Notes under the pieces: generated by a model
The model's database searches: none
Told to the model about the DNA's origin: nothing
Seen by the model: the letters and a program-made list of their open reading frames with translations, nothing else
In this document: piece after piece, positions 23,173 through 30,479 of the stretch
Layout of the letters: every line of letters begins with the position of its first letter
Position numbering within the stretch: position 1 is the first letter of the stretch
Translations under genes and position numbers: made by a program
DNA from: Lachnospiraceae bacterium
Lineage (GTDB): Bacteria; Bacillota_A; Clostridia; Lachnospirales; Lachnospiraceae
Assembly (NCBI GenBank): GCA_024683935.1
Contig: JAIKXV010000007.1
Location: 1 to 35,591, forward strand
Direction: 5' to 3'
Length of the DNA: 35,591 bases

Positions 23173-23272
23173 GAGGTGCCTATGAGACGAGAGAACGTGG
23201 CCATACATCAGCAGAAAGCTGCTTTGTAGATCATGTTCTTATTTTTATTTAAACGCATGGGTGCCTCTGAGA
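23173..23272 (+). promoter_or_regulatory. Structured glpP leader: attenuator bracketed by GGTGCCT repeats
   Basis: GGTGCCTATGAGA (23175-23187) and GGTGCCTCTGAGA (23260-23272) are a direct repeat, 12 of 13 identical. As RNA, GAGGUGCC (23173-23180) can also pair fully with GGUGCCUC (23260-23267) using two G-U pairs, enclosing the terminator hairpin between them. The same GGTGCCT heptamer recurs at 25515-25521 in the loop of the glpK-glpF hairpin. GlpP proteins are RNA-binding antiterminators, so these are candidate target sites. This is inference; I know no published consensus that matches. Confidence 0.45.
23192..23250 (+). terminator. Intrinsic terminator-like hairpin in the glpP leader
   Basis: AGAACGTG (23192-23199) pairs with CATGTTCT (23232-23239), 8 bp with one G-U pair, enclosing an inner hairpin AGCAG-AAAG-CTGCT (23210-23223). 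The T-rich run TTATTTTTATTT follows directly. Lying between promoter and glpP, it is placed as a transcription attenuator and would be a natural target of GlpP antitermination. Confidence 0.55.
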
Positions 23273-23320
23273 TCACAAAGAAAAGTTCATGACAGAGGGC
23301 CCGCGCGGAACGGAGTCAAT

Positions 23321-23896
23321 ATGTGCAGGGCGTTTGTTGAACAGGTTGAAGATAATCCCATAATAGCTGCCGTCAAGGATGACGAAGGTCTTCAATTATC
23401 TCTTACAAGTGAATCGAGCGTGATCTTTGTCCTATACGGAGATATCTGCACTATTCCGGACATTGTAAAAAGAATACATGACGCCGGGCGGACCGCGATG
23501 GTTCATGTTGACCTCATTAATGGTCTTTCCTCCAGGGATGTGGCTCTGGATTATATTAAAACCAGTACAGTGGCCGACGGCATCATAACAACGAAGAGTG
23601 TGCTCATCCCCCATGCAAAGGAACTGAAGCTGAACACGGTGCTCAGGTACTTTGTACTGGACAGCCTGGCTCTCATCAATATGGAGAAGGGTGCGAGGCC
23701 CGGCGTTCCCCAGCCCGATCTGGTGGAGTTTCTTCCCGGCATTATCCTTCCGGAAATGATAAGGAAGATAAATTCCATTAGCAGGGTACCGGTAATGGCC
23801 GGGGGGCTGATATCGGATAAAACAGGGGTTATGAATGCTCTCTCAAACGGTGCGGTGGCGGTATCCACCACAAATCCGAAGGTCTGGTTCTTATAG
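23321..23896 (+). CDS. glpP: Glycerol-3-phosphate-responsive antiterminator GlpP
   Basis: 191 aa from the ATG at 23321, with GGAG 5 nt upstream. An in-frame ATG at 23261 would add 20 residues unlike the family (MPLRSQRK..) and overlaps the leader repeat, so I reject it. GlpP proteins start at the FVEQVEDNPIIAAVKDDEGL-type segment, exactly as here. It is a TIM-barrel-like regulator that binds glycerol 3-phosphate and prevents termination in glp mRNA leaders. Family stretches include VHVDLINGLSSRD (about 62-74), DGIITTKS (about 86-93), the central LPG, and VMAGGLIS (about 155-162). It precedes glpK and glpF and has its own terminator-bearing leader, suggesting autoregulation. Confidence 0.9.
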   Translation: MCRAFVEQVEDNPIIAAVKDDEGLQLSLTSESSVIFVLYGDICTIPDIVKRIHDAGRTAMVHVDLINGLSSRDVALDYIKTSTVADGIITTKSVLIPHAKELKLNTVLRYFVLDSLALINMEKGARPGVPQPDLVEFLPGIILPEMIRKINSISRVPVMAGGLISDKTGVMNALSNGAVAVSTTNPKVWFL

Positions 23897-23982
23897 GGTA
23901 TAGTTTTATCGCAGAAGTCTTTGGTAATAGGAAATACCATTCACAACTTAATATTTCATGTATTAAAAGGAGGTAACAAGGT

Positions 23983-25482
23983 ATGGCAAAGTATGTGATG
24001 GCTCTGGATGCGGGTACGACCAGTAACAGATGTATCCTCTTCAACGAGAAGGGTGAGATCTGCTCTGTTGCGCAGAAAGAATTCACGCAGTATTATCCTC
24101 AGCCCGGCTGGGTTGAGCATGATGCAAACGAAATCTGGAATACCCAGCTTTCAGTAGCACAGGAAGCTCTTAAGAAGGCAAATGCAAGCGCTTCTGACAT
24201 CGCAGCAATCGGTATCACAAATCAGCGTGAGACCACTATCCTTTGGGATAGGGCAACCGGCGAGCCTGTATACCATGCAATCGTATGGCAGTGCCGCAGA
24301 ACCGCTGACATGAAGCAGGAACTTCTTGATAAGTATCCCGGAATCGACAACCAGGCTTACAACAAGACCGGTCTCGTATTCGACCCTTATTTCTCAGGCA
24401 CAAAGCTTCGCTGGATCCTGAACAATGTTCCCGGCGTTCGCGAAAGAGCCGAAAAGGGCGAGCTTTGCTTCGGTACAGTTGATACATGGCTTATCTACAA
24501 GCTGACAAAGGGAAAGGTTCATGCAACCGACTTCTCAAATGCTTCCAGAACCATGATCTTCAACATCAACACATGTCAGTGGGATGAGGAACTCTGCAAG
24601 CAGCTCGAGATCCCTATGAGCGTGCTTCCGAAGGCTCTTCCTTCCAGCAGCACCGAGTACGGCGAATCCGATCCCGAGTTCTTCGGCGGACCTATCAAGA
24701 TCGCAGGCGTAGCAGGCGACCAGCAGGCAGCTCTGTTCGGACAGACCTGTTTCGAGTCAGGTATGGCTAAGAACACCTATGGTACAGGATGCTTCATGCT
24801 GATGAACATCGGCACAAAGCCTCAGTTCCCGAACAACGGACTTCTTACCACCATCGCATGGGGACTTGACGGTAAGGTTGAATATGCACTTGAAGGATCT
24901 ATCTTCGTAGCCGGCGCAGCTATCCAGTGGCTTCGTGACGAGGTTAAGCTCGTTGACACATCACCGGATTCCGAATACTTTGCAACCCAGGTTGAGGATA
25001 CCAACGGATGTTATGTTGTTCCTGCATTCACAGGACTCGGCGCTCCTTATTGGGATCCCTATGCACGCGGAGCTATCACAGGCCTTACACGTGGCGTAAA
25101 CAAGAAGCACATCATCCGTGCTACACTGGAGTCTCTCGCACTTCAGACCTATGACGTTCTCGGAGCTATGGAAGAGGGATCAGGCATCAAGCTTAACGCT
25201 CTTAAGGTTGACGGCGGAGCCTGCAAGAATAACTTCTTAATGCAGTTCCAGTCAGATATCATCAATGCTCCCGTACATCGTCCGGTTTGCGTTGAGACCA
25301 CAGCTATGGGTGCTTCCTATCTTGCAGGTCTTGCAGTTGGCTTCTGGTCAAGCAAGGAAGACGTTATCAAGAACTGGGCTATCGACAGAGAGTTCAAGCC
25401 TGATATGTCAGACGCTGATCGTAATGAGAAGCTCAAGGGCTGGAAGAAGGCAGTTAACACAACCCTCGGATGGGCTAAGTAA
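23983..25482 (+). CDS. glpK: Glycerol kinase
   Basis: 499 aa, the usual length. It phosphorylates glycerol to glycerol 3-phosphate with ATP in the cytoplasm. FGGY-family motifs: the N-terminal nucleotide-binding [15 protein letters not shown] (about 6-20), ITNQRETT (about 73-80), the glycerol-binding Trp/Asp surroundings, [13 protein letters not shown] (about 242-254), [10 protein letters not shown] and [19 protein letters not shown] near the C-terminus. A strong AAAAGGAGG lies upstream. Codon use shifts to more T- and C-ending codons than in the surface-polymer genes, consistent with high expression. It probably acts with the glycerol channel gene 101 nt downstream. Confidence 0.97.
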   Translation: MAKYVMALDAGTTSNRCILFNEKGEICSVAQKEFTQYYPQPGWVEHDANEIWNTQLSVAQEALKKANASASDIAAIGITNQRETTILWDRATGEPVYHAIVWQCRRTADMKQELLDKYPGIDNQAYNKTGLVFDPYFSGTKLRWILNNVPGVRERAEKGELCFGTVDTWLIYKLTKGKVHATDFSNASRTMIFNINTCQWDEELCKQLEIPMSVLPKALPSSSTEYGESDPEFFGGPIKIAGVAGDQQAALFGQTCFESGMAKNTYGTGCFMLMNIGTKPQFPNNGLLTTIAWGLDGKVEYALEGSIFVAGAAIQWLRDEVKLVDTSPDSEYFATQVEDTNGCYVVPAFTGLGAPYWDPYARGAITGLTRGVNKKHIIRATLESLALQTYDVLGAMEEGSGIKLNALKVDGGACKNNFLMQFQSDIINAPVHRPVCVETTAMGASYLAGLAVGFWSSKEDVIKNWAIDREFKPDMSDADRNEKLKGWKKAVNTTLGWAK

Positions 25483-25503
25483 TTTATTTCACAGTACCTT
25501 TTC

Positions 25504-25539
25504 GCAGTTGCCGGGGTGCCTGATGTCCCCGGCGGCTGC
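25504..25539 (+). other. Strong hairpin between glpK and glpF
   Basis: GCAG-TT-GCCGGGG (25504-25516) pairs with CCCCGGC-GG-CTGC (25527-25539), two stems around a small symmetric internal loop. The 10-nt loop, with the last stem bases, contains GGTGCCT (25515-25521), the heptamer of the glpP leader repeats. No T-run follows, so it is unlikely to terminate alone; it may stabilise glpK mRNA or bind a regulator. A perfect 14-bp palindrome AAATAAGCTTATTT follows at 25545-25558. Confidence 0.6.
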
Positions 25540-25583
25540 GTGGTAAATAAGCTTATTTATTAATTAAAAGGAGGTTTTAGTTT

Positions 25584-26300
25584 ATGCAGGCTTATATTGC
25601 TGAATTTGTGGGAACCGCGCTTCTGGTTCTCCTCGGTGACGGTGTATGCTGTAACGTTAATCTTGAGAAGTCCGGATTTAAGGGCGGCGGAGCTGTTTAC
25701 ATCCTTATTGGATGGGGAATGGCTGTTATGGTTCCGGCATTCACATTCGGAGCTATGTCGGGAGCTCACTTCAATCCCGCAGTTACCATCGGACAGGCTA
25801 TCCTTGGTAACATGGCATGGGGCACAGTTGTTGGATACATCATTGCTCAGATGCTCGGTGGTTTCGTAGGAGCTGCTATCCTTATGGTTCTCTTCGCAGA
25901 TCATATTAAGGCTACTCCTGATGACGCTACAGTTCGTGGCTGCTTCTGCACAGGACCTTCCATCCCCAATGTTGGACTTAACTTCCTGTCAGAGTTCGTA
26001 GCTACCTTCGTTCTGGTATTCACCCTTCAGGGAATTCCTGACAACGGACCCGCAGCAGGTGTTACATTCATCCTTGTTTACGGCGTAATCGTTGCCTGCG
26101 GCGCTTCCTTCGGTGGACTTACAGGATACGCTATGAATGCAGCTAGAGATTCAGCTCCTCGTTTCGCATATCAGCTTCTCGGACCTAACAAGGGAAGCAA
26201 GGATCCCAACTGGGGCTATGGCTGGATTCCCCTTATCGCTCCCATCTGCGGCGGCGTGGTAGCATCATTCGTACACATGGCTATCTGGAACATGGCTTAA
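25584..26300 (+). CDS. glpF: Glycerol facilitator (MIP/aquaglyceroporin)
   Basis: 238 aa, six membrane helices plus two half-helices. It lets glycerol cross the cytoplasmic membrane by facilitated diffusion, and GlpK traps it by phosphorylation. The first pore motif is canonical, SGAHFNPAVTIG (NPA near residues 62-64). The second is GYAMNAARDSAPR, so the usual NPA reads NAA while the selectivity-filter Arg in the following position is kept. Non-canonical second motifs occur in Firmicutes MIP proteins. AAAAGGAGG lies upstream. A strong intrinsic terminator follows at 26344. Codon use matches glpK. Confidence 0.93.
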   Translation: MQAYIAEFVGTALLVLLGDGVCCNVNLEKSGFKGGGAVYILIGWGMAVMVPAFTFGAMSGAHFNPAVTIGQAILGNMAWGTVVGYIIAQMLGGFVGAAILMVLFADHIKATPDDATVRGCFCTGPSIPNVGLNFLSEFVATFVLVFTLQGIPDNGPAAGVTFILVYGVIVACGASFGGLTGYAMNAARDSAPRFAYQLLGPNKGSKDPNWGYGWIPLIAPICGGVVASFVHMAIWNMA

Positions 26301-26343
26301 TATTTACTGAACAGAATATTGTTCGCTAAAGACTAGGAGAAAC

Positions 26344-26376
26344 GGCGACGGAAGCATCAGGCTCCGTCGCCTTTTT
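26344..26376 (+). terminator. Intrinsic terminator after glpF
   Basis: GGCGACGGA (26344-26352) pairs perfectly with TCCGTCGCC (26363-26371), 9 bp with a 10-nt loop, followed by TTTTT (26372-26376). It separates glpKF from the oxidoreductase genes, though no new promoter is obvious before 26405, so partial read-through is likely. Confidence 0.88.
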
Positions 26377-26404
26377 AAACAGAAAAGCAGGAAAGGAAAA
26401 CAAA

Positions 26405-27859
26405 ATGACCTACGATTGTATCATTATCGGGGCAGGTGTCAGCGGCAGCGCCACAGCACGTGAGCTCAGCAAATATGACCTCAACGTATGCGTGCTCGAA
26501 AAGGGCGAAGATGTCTGCTCCGGAACAAGTAAGGCAAACAGTGCTATCGTACATGCCGGTTTTGACGCAGCCGAAGGCTCTCTCATGGCTAAGCTTAATG
26601 TAGAGGGTAATGAAATGATGGGGCAGCTTGCTGAAGATCTTGACATCCCCTTTGAGAGGAATGGCTCCCTGGTAGTCTGCATTCATGAGGAGGAAAAGGG
26701 CGGACTGAAGGACCTCTATGACAGAGGTATCGCTAACGGCGTTAAGGAGCTTCGTCTTCTCGACAAGGAAGAACTTCACAAGATGGAGCCGAATCTGGCT
26801 GACGAGGCCTGCGCAGCTCTTTATGCTCCTACGGGCGGCATTATCTGTCCATTTATGCTGAATATTGCCATGGCTGAAAACGCTGCTGTGAACGGAGTTG
26901 ACTTCTTCTTTAATACAGAAGCTGAGACCCTTCACCGCGACGAGGACGGCATCTGGCACATCCGCACCAATAACGGTGAATATAAAACAAAGTACGTGAT
27001 CAATGCAGCCGGTATTTATTCTGACGTATTCCATAACATGGTTGCTGACAAGAAGATCCATATCACTCCGAGACGCGGTGACTACTGCCTTCTCGACAAG
27101 GAAATGGGCTCTTTCGTAAAGCATACCATCTTCCCTCAGCCTACTAAGCTCGGAAAGGGTGTCCTGGTATCTCCCACGATCCACGGAAACCTGATAGTAG
27201 GACCTACGGCCATTGATATAGAAGATAAAGAAGGAACCGCCACAACTGCAGCAGGTATCAACGACCTGATCGAAAAGGCGGGAATGCATGTTAACAATCT
27301 GCCTGTTGGCAGAAAGGTGATAACCAGCTTCGCCGGCCTGCGCGCCCATGAAGACAATCACGAATTCGTTATCGGCGAAGTTAAGGAAGCACCCGGATTT
27401 ATTGACTGTGCAGGTATTGAGTCACCCGGACTCACCTCCAGTCCCGCTATCGGCAAGATGGTTGCCGGAATAGTATGCGACCTTGCGAAACCCGCAAAGA
27501 AGGCTAACTGGAACGGAAAGAGAAAGGGTATCCTGAATCCTTCCAATATGTCGGTTGAAGAGAGGAATGAGCTTATCAAGAAGGAGCCCGCATATGGCCA
27601 GATCATCTGCCGCTGCGAGTCCATCTCTGAAGGGGAGATTCTTGACGCCATTAGGAGGCCTCTCGGAGCACGTTCTCTTGACGGAGTGAAGAGACGTACC
27701 AGAGCCGGAATGGGAAGATGCCAGGCCGGTTTCTGCTCACCCAGAGTTATGGAGATCATCAACCGCGAGCTCGGAATACCTATCGAAAAGATCACCAAGA
27801 GCGGCGGCAAATCAGTAATAGCCCCTGAGCGGTCAAAGGCCGGGAAAGGAGGAGAATAA
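26405..27859 (+). CDS. FAD-dependent glycerol-3-phosphate dehydrogenase, GlpA-like with BFD-type [2Fe-2S] domain
   Basis: 484 aa. The N-terminal DAO-type domain opens with the dinucleotide-binding CIIIGAGVSGSATARELS and EKG. ITSFAGLRAHEDNHEFVIG and ESPGLTSSPAIG are usual in GlpA-like oxidoreductases. Residues about 395-455 form a BFD-like cluster-binding domain: C-R-C (about 399-401) and C-x4-C (GRCQAGFCSP, about 438-447). It should oxidise glycerol 3-phosphate to dihydroxyacetone phosphate, passing electrons through the cluster. AGGAAAGGA precedes the ATG. The next FAD protein starts on the last base of its stop codon. Context (glpPKF upstream) supports glycerol 3-phosphate as substrate; related proteins in Clostridia are often annotated only as NAD(P)/FAD oxidoreductases. 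Confidence 0.85.
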   Translation: MTYDCIIIGAGVSGSATARELSKYDLNVCVLEKGEDVCSGTSKANSAIVHAGFDAAEGSLMAKLNVEGNEMMGQLAEDLDIPFERNGSLVVCIHEEEKGGLKDLYDRGIANGVKELRLLDKEELHKMEPNLADEACAALYAPTGGIICPFMLNIAMAENAAVNGVDFFFNTEAETLHRDEDGIWHIRTNNGEYKTKYVINAAGIYSDVFHNMVADKKIHITPRRGDYCLLDKEMGSFVKHTIFPQPTKLGKGVLVSPTIHGNLIVGPTAIDIEDKEGTATTAAGINDLIEKAGMHVNNLPVGRKVITSFAGLRAHEDNHEFVIGEVKEAPGFIDCAGIESPGLTSSPAIGKMVAGIVCDLAKPAKKANWNGKRKGILNPSNMSVEERNELIKKEPAYGQIICRCESISEGEILDAIRRPLGARSLDGVKRRTRAGMGRCQAGFCSPRVMEIINRELGIPIEKITKSGGKSVIAPERSKAGKGGE

Positions 27860-29124
27860 TGTTGACTTATGATATTGTTATCGTAGGCGGAGGTCCTGCG
27901 GGTCTTGCGGCAGCAGTTGCTGCAAGGGAAGCCGGAACCGAGTCTATTCTCATCCTTGAGCGTGACCACGAGCTGGGCGGAATCCTTAATCAGTGCATAC
28001 ACAACGGTTTCGGTCTCCACACCTTCAAAGAGGAGCTGACCGGTCCCGAGTACGCATACCGCTTCATGAAGCAGGTATTTGATGCCAAGATTGAGTACAA
28101 GCTGAATACCATGGTTATGGATATCTCGGCTGACAGAGTTGTTACAGCTATGAACAAGACCGATGGCATGATACAGATCAAGGCCGGAGCTGTTGTTCTT
28201 GCCATGGGATGCCGCGAGAGGCCCAGAGGAGCCCTGAACATCCCCGGATACAGACCTGCAGGTATCTTCTCGGCAGGTACGGCACAGCGTCTCGTTAACA
28301 TCGAGGGTTACATGCCCGGACGTGAAGTAGTGATCTTAGGTTCCGGTGATATCGGACTCATCATGGCTCGCCGTATGACTCTTGAGGGTGCAAAGGTTAA
28401 GGTTGTTGCAGAGCTTATGCCTTATTCGGGCGGCTTGAAGAGAAATATCGTTCAGTGTCTGGACGATTTCGGAATTCCTCTTAAGCTCTCCCACACAGTT
28501 GTTGACATCGAGGGCAAGGAGAGAGTATCTGCAGTTACCATTGCAGAGGTTGGACCGGATATGAAGCCCATCCCCGGAACCGAAGAGAGATACACCTGTG
28601 ATACTCTTCTTCTTTCCTGCGGACTTATCCCCGAGAACGAGCTTTCAAAGAGCGCGGGAGTTGAGCTTAATCCCATCACCAGCGGACCTGTTGTTAATGA
28701 GTCCCTGGAGACCAGCATTCCCGGCGTATTTGCCTGCGGTAATGTTCTCCATGTTCATGATCTGGTTGACTTCGTTTCTGAGGAAGCCAAGAAGGCCGGA
28801 GAGAATGCTTCGAAGTTCGTTAAGGAAGGCGAAGCTAAGAGCAGCAAGGAGCCCATTAAGCTGGTTGCTACAGAGGGTGCACGTTATACTGTTCCCTGCA
28901 CGCTTGATGTGGACAGAATGGATGATCTGCTTACCGTTCGTTTCCGCGTAGGTGCTGTTTTCCAGGATTCCTATGTAAGCGTTTACTTTGATGATGAGCG
29001 TATAATGCACAATCAGAAGCGCATCATGGCTCCCGGTGAAATGGAACAGGTTATACTCCAGAAGAAGAAACTTGTTGAATACCCGAACCTTAAGACTATT
29101 ACCATTAAGATAGAGAAGGAATAA
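27859..29124 (+). CDS. FAD/NAD(P)-binding oxidoreductase, GlpB-like partner
   Basis: 421 aa. Two dinucleotide-binding folds are visible: FAD site DIVIVGGGPAGLAAAVAARE (about 5-24) and a second Rossmann motif VVILGSGDIGLIMARRM (about 155-171). GVFACGNVLHVHDLVDFVSE (about 289-308) is the second FAD motif of pyridine-nucleotide-disulfide-type oxidoreductases. A C-terminal ~90-residue domain follows. I see no redox-active CxxC pair. It has the gene order of a GlpABC-like complex, where it would take electrons from the GlpA-like subunit to NAD(P) or a quinone. Its start overlaps the upstream stop codon by one base (TAATG), with GGAGGAG just before. Confidence 0.82.
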   Translation: MLTYDIVIVGGGPAGLAAAVAAREAGTESILILERDHELGGILNQCIHNGFGLHTFKEELTGPEYAYRFMKQVFDAKIEYKLNTMVMDISADRVVTAMNKTDGMIQIKAGAVVLAMGCRERPRGALNIPGYRPAGIFSAGTAQRLVNIEGYMPGREVVILGSGDIGLIMARRMTLEGAKVKVVAELMPYSGGLKRNIVQCLDDFGIPLKLSHTVVDIEGKERVSAVTIAEVGPDMKPIPGTEERYTCDTLLLSCGLIPENELSKSAGVELNPITSGPVVNESLETSIPGVFACGNVLHVHDLVDFVSEEAKKAGENASKFVKEGEAKSSKEPIKLVATEGARYTVPCTLDVDRMDDLLTVRFRVGAVFQDSYVSVYFDDERIMHNQKRIMAPGEMEQVILQKKKLVEYPNLKTITIKIEKE

Positions 29125-29140
29125 GGAGGCAGAGAGAATA

Positions 29141-29506
29141 ATGACTACAAAAGAACTTACCTGTATCGGCTGCCCCATGGGGTGTTTGATAACGGTTCAG
29201 ATGGAAAAAGGTGAAGTGGTGAGCGTTGAGGGAAATACCTGCCAGAAGGGTGATATCTATGCCCGCAAGGAGGTTACGGATCCCACACGTATCGTTACCA
29301 GCACGGTTGTGATCAAAGAGGGTGACAAGCCCCGTCTTCCCGTTAAGACGAAGAGCGATATCCCGAAGGACAAGATCTTTGAGGTTATGAAGGATATTGA
29401 TGCTGCAATTGTTACGGCTCCGAAGCATATCGGGGATGTGGTTGTCAGCAATGTTGCGGGCACAGGGGTTGATGTGATCGCTACACGAAACATCGAAAAA
29501 TCTTAA
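29141..29506 (+). CDS. DUF1667 protein, cysteine-rich accessory of the glycerol-3-phosphate oxidoreductase
   Basis: 121 aa. Four cysteines near the N-terminus, C8-x2-C11-x3-C15 and C34 (CIGCPMGC then NTCQKG), look like an iron-sulfur or zinc site. The remainder is a small beta-rich domain (TRIVTSTVVI, RLPVKTKSDIPKDKI). The DUF1667 family regularly follows GlpA-like and FAD oxidoreductase genes in Clostridia and Thermotogae. Its exact job is not established; an electron-transfer subunit in place of GlpC is a reasonable inference. GGAGG precedes the ATG, and a terminator follows 15 nt after the stop codon. Confidence 0.85.
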   Translation: MTTKELTCIGCPMGCLITVQMEKGEVVSVEGNTCQKGDIYARKEVTDPTRIVTSTVVIKEGDKPRLPVKTKSDIPKDKIFEVMKDIDAAIVTAPKHIGDVVVSNVAGTGVDVIATRNIEKS

Positions 29507-29521
29507 GTAATATACGTTCTG

Positions 29522-29565
29522 GCCGCCCGGGAGACTGTTTTCCCGGGCGGCTTGTTCGTGTTTTA
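29522..29565 (+). terminator. Intrinsic terminator after the DUF1667 gene
   Basis: GCCGCCCGGGA (29522-29532) pairs perfectly with TCCCGGGCGGC (29541-29551), 11 bp with an 8-nt loop, followed by the T-rich TTGTTCGTGTTTT. It ends the glycerol oxidation operon. Confidence 0.88.
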
Positions 29566-29571
29566 TATGAC

Positions 29572-29767
29572 GGGCAGCCGGCGGCGCATGTCCAAAGCAA
29601 ACCCCGCGGAACGCGCTGCGCCAAGCTCTCCGCCAACTGCGGCTAAGCACACAGGATGTTCACGAAGCATTTGTTCTCATCCTGTGTGCCTACCCGCAGT
29701 AAGCGGCACATCTTGGCTGCGGTTCCGATAAGGGGTTATGCTTTCGGACATGCGCCGCCGACTGCCC
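29572..29767. repeat. ~196-bp imperfect palindrome (long inverted repeat)
   Basis: The left arm 29572-29658 and the reverse complement of 29678-29767 are about 80% identical over ~88 positions, with a 19-nt loop (29659-29677). Outer matches are GGGCAG, CGGCGGCGCATGTCC, AAGCA and ACCCC. Middle matches are GGAAC, CAAG, GCC and ACTGCGG. The inner match is a perfect 12-mer, GCACACAGGATG (29647-29658) with CATCCTGTGTGC (29678-29689). The right outer arm encodes the last ten codons and stop of the minus-strand C39-like gene. Arm divergence suggests two old copies of one ~90-bp repeat in opposite orientation, as in REPIN/MITE-like elements. Mobility is inferred. Confidence 0.8.
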
Positions 29768-30395
29768 CTGATTTATTCAAGCCGATCATGTAAATACCGG
29801 TAGCTTTATTGTTACCGTCACCAAGATTTGCCATCATATCATCGAAGCTGGCGTATTGCTCGCGGCGGCCGTGGGAGTTGTGGGCGATGAAATGACCGTC
29901 ATTATGCTCTATGCACATGGTGTGGAGCATTCTCCTGATCTTTCTTCCGTTATTCATTATTGTAAATATGATTATGTCGGAGTTTTCCGCTAAATCTCTG
30001 AAGCGGCGTTTGTCCGCCGTTTTTTTGGTTTGCAGTCCGAGCTTCTTAAAGTATTTATCCGCTGACTGGGGTGCGGTTCCGAAGGCGGCAAAGAATGAAG
30101 CTCCATAGTGCTCGAAATGGCGGATTATATCGGCGATGGGAACCGGGGTGCCGAGGATCAGCAGGGCGTTATAGACTGCCGCGGTTCCGCAGCCGGAATG
30201 GGAAAAGGTCTTTGAGCCGTATTTCAGGGCGGTTTCGCCGGACTGATCGTCTATCAGCGCGCATCCGGAGCCGGCAGAGTGAGAATTATTAATAAAATAG
30301 TTTTTTTCTATTGTTTTTTTATGAAAGATGCCCAAAGCCATGTTTATGAAGCCCGAGAGAGCGTAAAACAGCAGAATGAAAGGGTGCGATATCAT
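29736..30395 (-). CDS. C39-like (papain-fold) peptidase domain protein
   Basis: 219 aa. Residues 1-23 are hydrophobic (ILLFYALSGFINMALGIF), a signal peptide or membrane anchor. The domain has SHSGCGTAAVYNAL with candidate nucleophile Cys69, and GHFIAHNSHG with candidate His168 and Asn173, the arrangement of C39-like bacteriocin-processing and related cysteine peptidases. FDDMMANLGDGNN and ATGIYMIGL follow. No ABC transporter is fused or adjacent, so a bacteriocin-export role is not supported. The last ten residues (GAVGGACPKA) are encoded by the arm of the palindrome at 29572-29767, so its native C-terminus was probably replaced. AAAGGAT precedes the ATG. Function is unknown. Confidence 0.65.
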   Translation of the reverse strand: MISHPFILLFYALSGFINMALGIFHKKTIEKNYFINNSHSAGSGCALIDDQSGETALKYGSKTFSHSGCGTAAVYNALLILGTPVPIADIIRHFEHYGASFFAAFGTAPQSADKYFKKLGLQTKKTADKRRFRDLAENSDIIIFTIMNNGRKIRRMLHTMCIEHNDGHFIAHNSHGRREQYASFDDMMANLGDGNNKATGIYMIGLNKSGAVGGACPKA

Positions 30396-30407
30396 CTTTT
30401 GTATCCT

Positions 30408-30435
30408 TTGACTTTTGTGTTTTTTTCCTTATAAT
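30408..30435 (+). promoter_or_regulatory. Sigma-A-type promoter of the flagellar operon
   Basis: TTGACT (30408-30413) and a perfect TATAAT (30430-30435) are spaced 16 nt apart, with a T-rich spacer. Transcription would begin near 30442, 38 nt before flgB. The -10 lies in the palindrome TTATAATTATAA (30429-30440), so it could also serve the divergent minus-strand gene. I see no sigma-28-type motif. Confidence 0.72.
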
Positions 30436-30479
30436 TATAAGTGAATATTTATCTAATTTCCATAAAGGAGGCGTGCGAC

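Noticed and set aside
23161..23280. Known riboswitch class in the glpP leader
   Set aside because: I could not match glycine, SAM, preQ1, fluoride or T-box consensus features; attenuation by GlpP is the simpler reading.
23261..23320. Upstream in-frame extension of glpP
   Set aside because: The 20 extra residues are unlike GlpP, the ATG lies in the leader repeat and has no ribosome binding site; the ATG at 23321 has GGAG and matches the family start.
26375..27361. Long minus-strand reading frame (328 codons) opposite the GlpA-like gene
   Set aside because: The plus strand has full family motifs (FAD site, BFD cysteines) and a ribosome binding site. The antisense product shows no recognisable domain.
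29736..30395. Bacteriocin-processing role for the C39-like protein
   Set aside because: No ABC transporter domain, precursor peptide or GG-leader gene is nearby; only the Cys/His domain pattern is seen.
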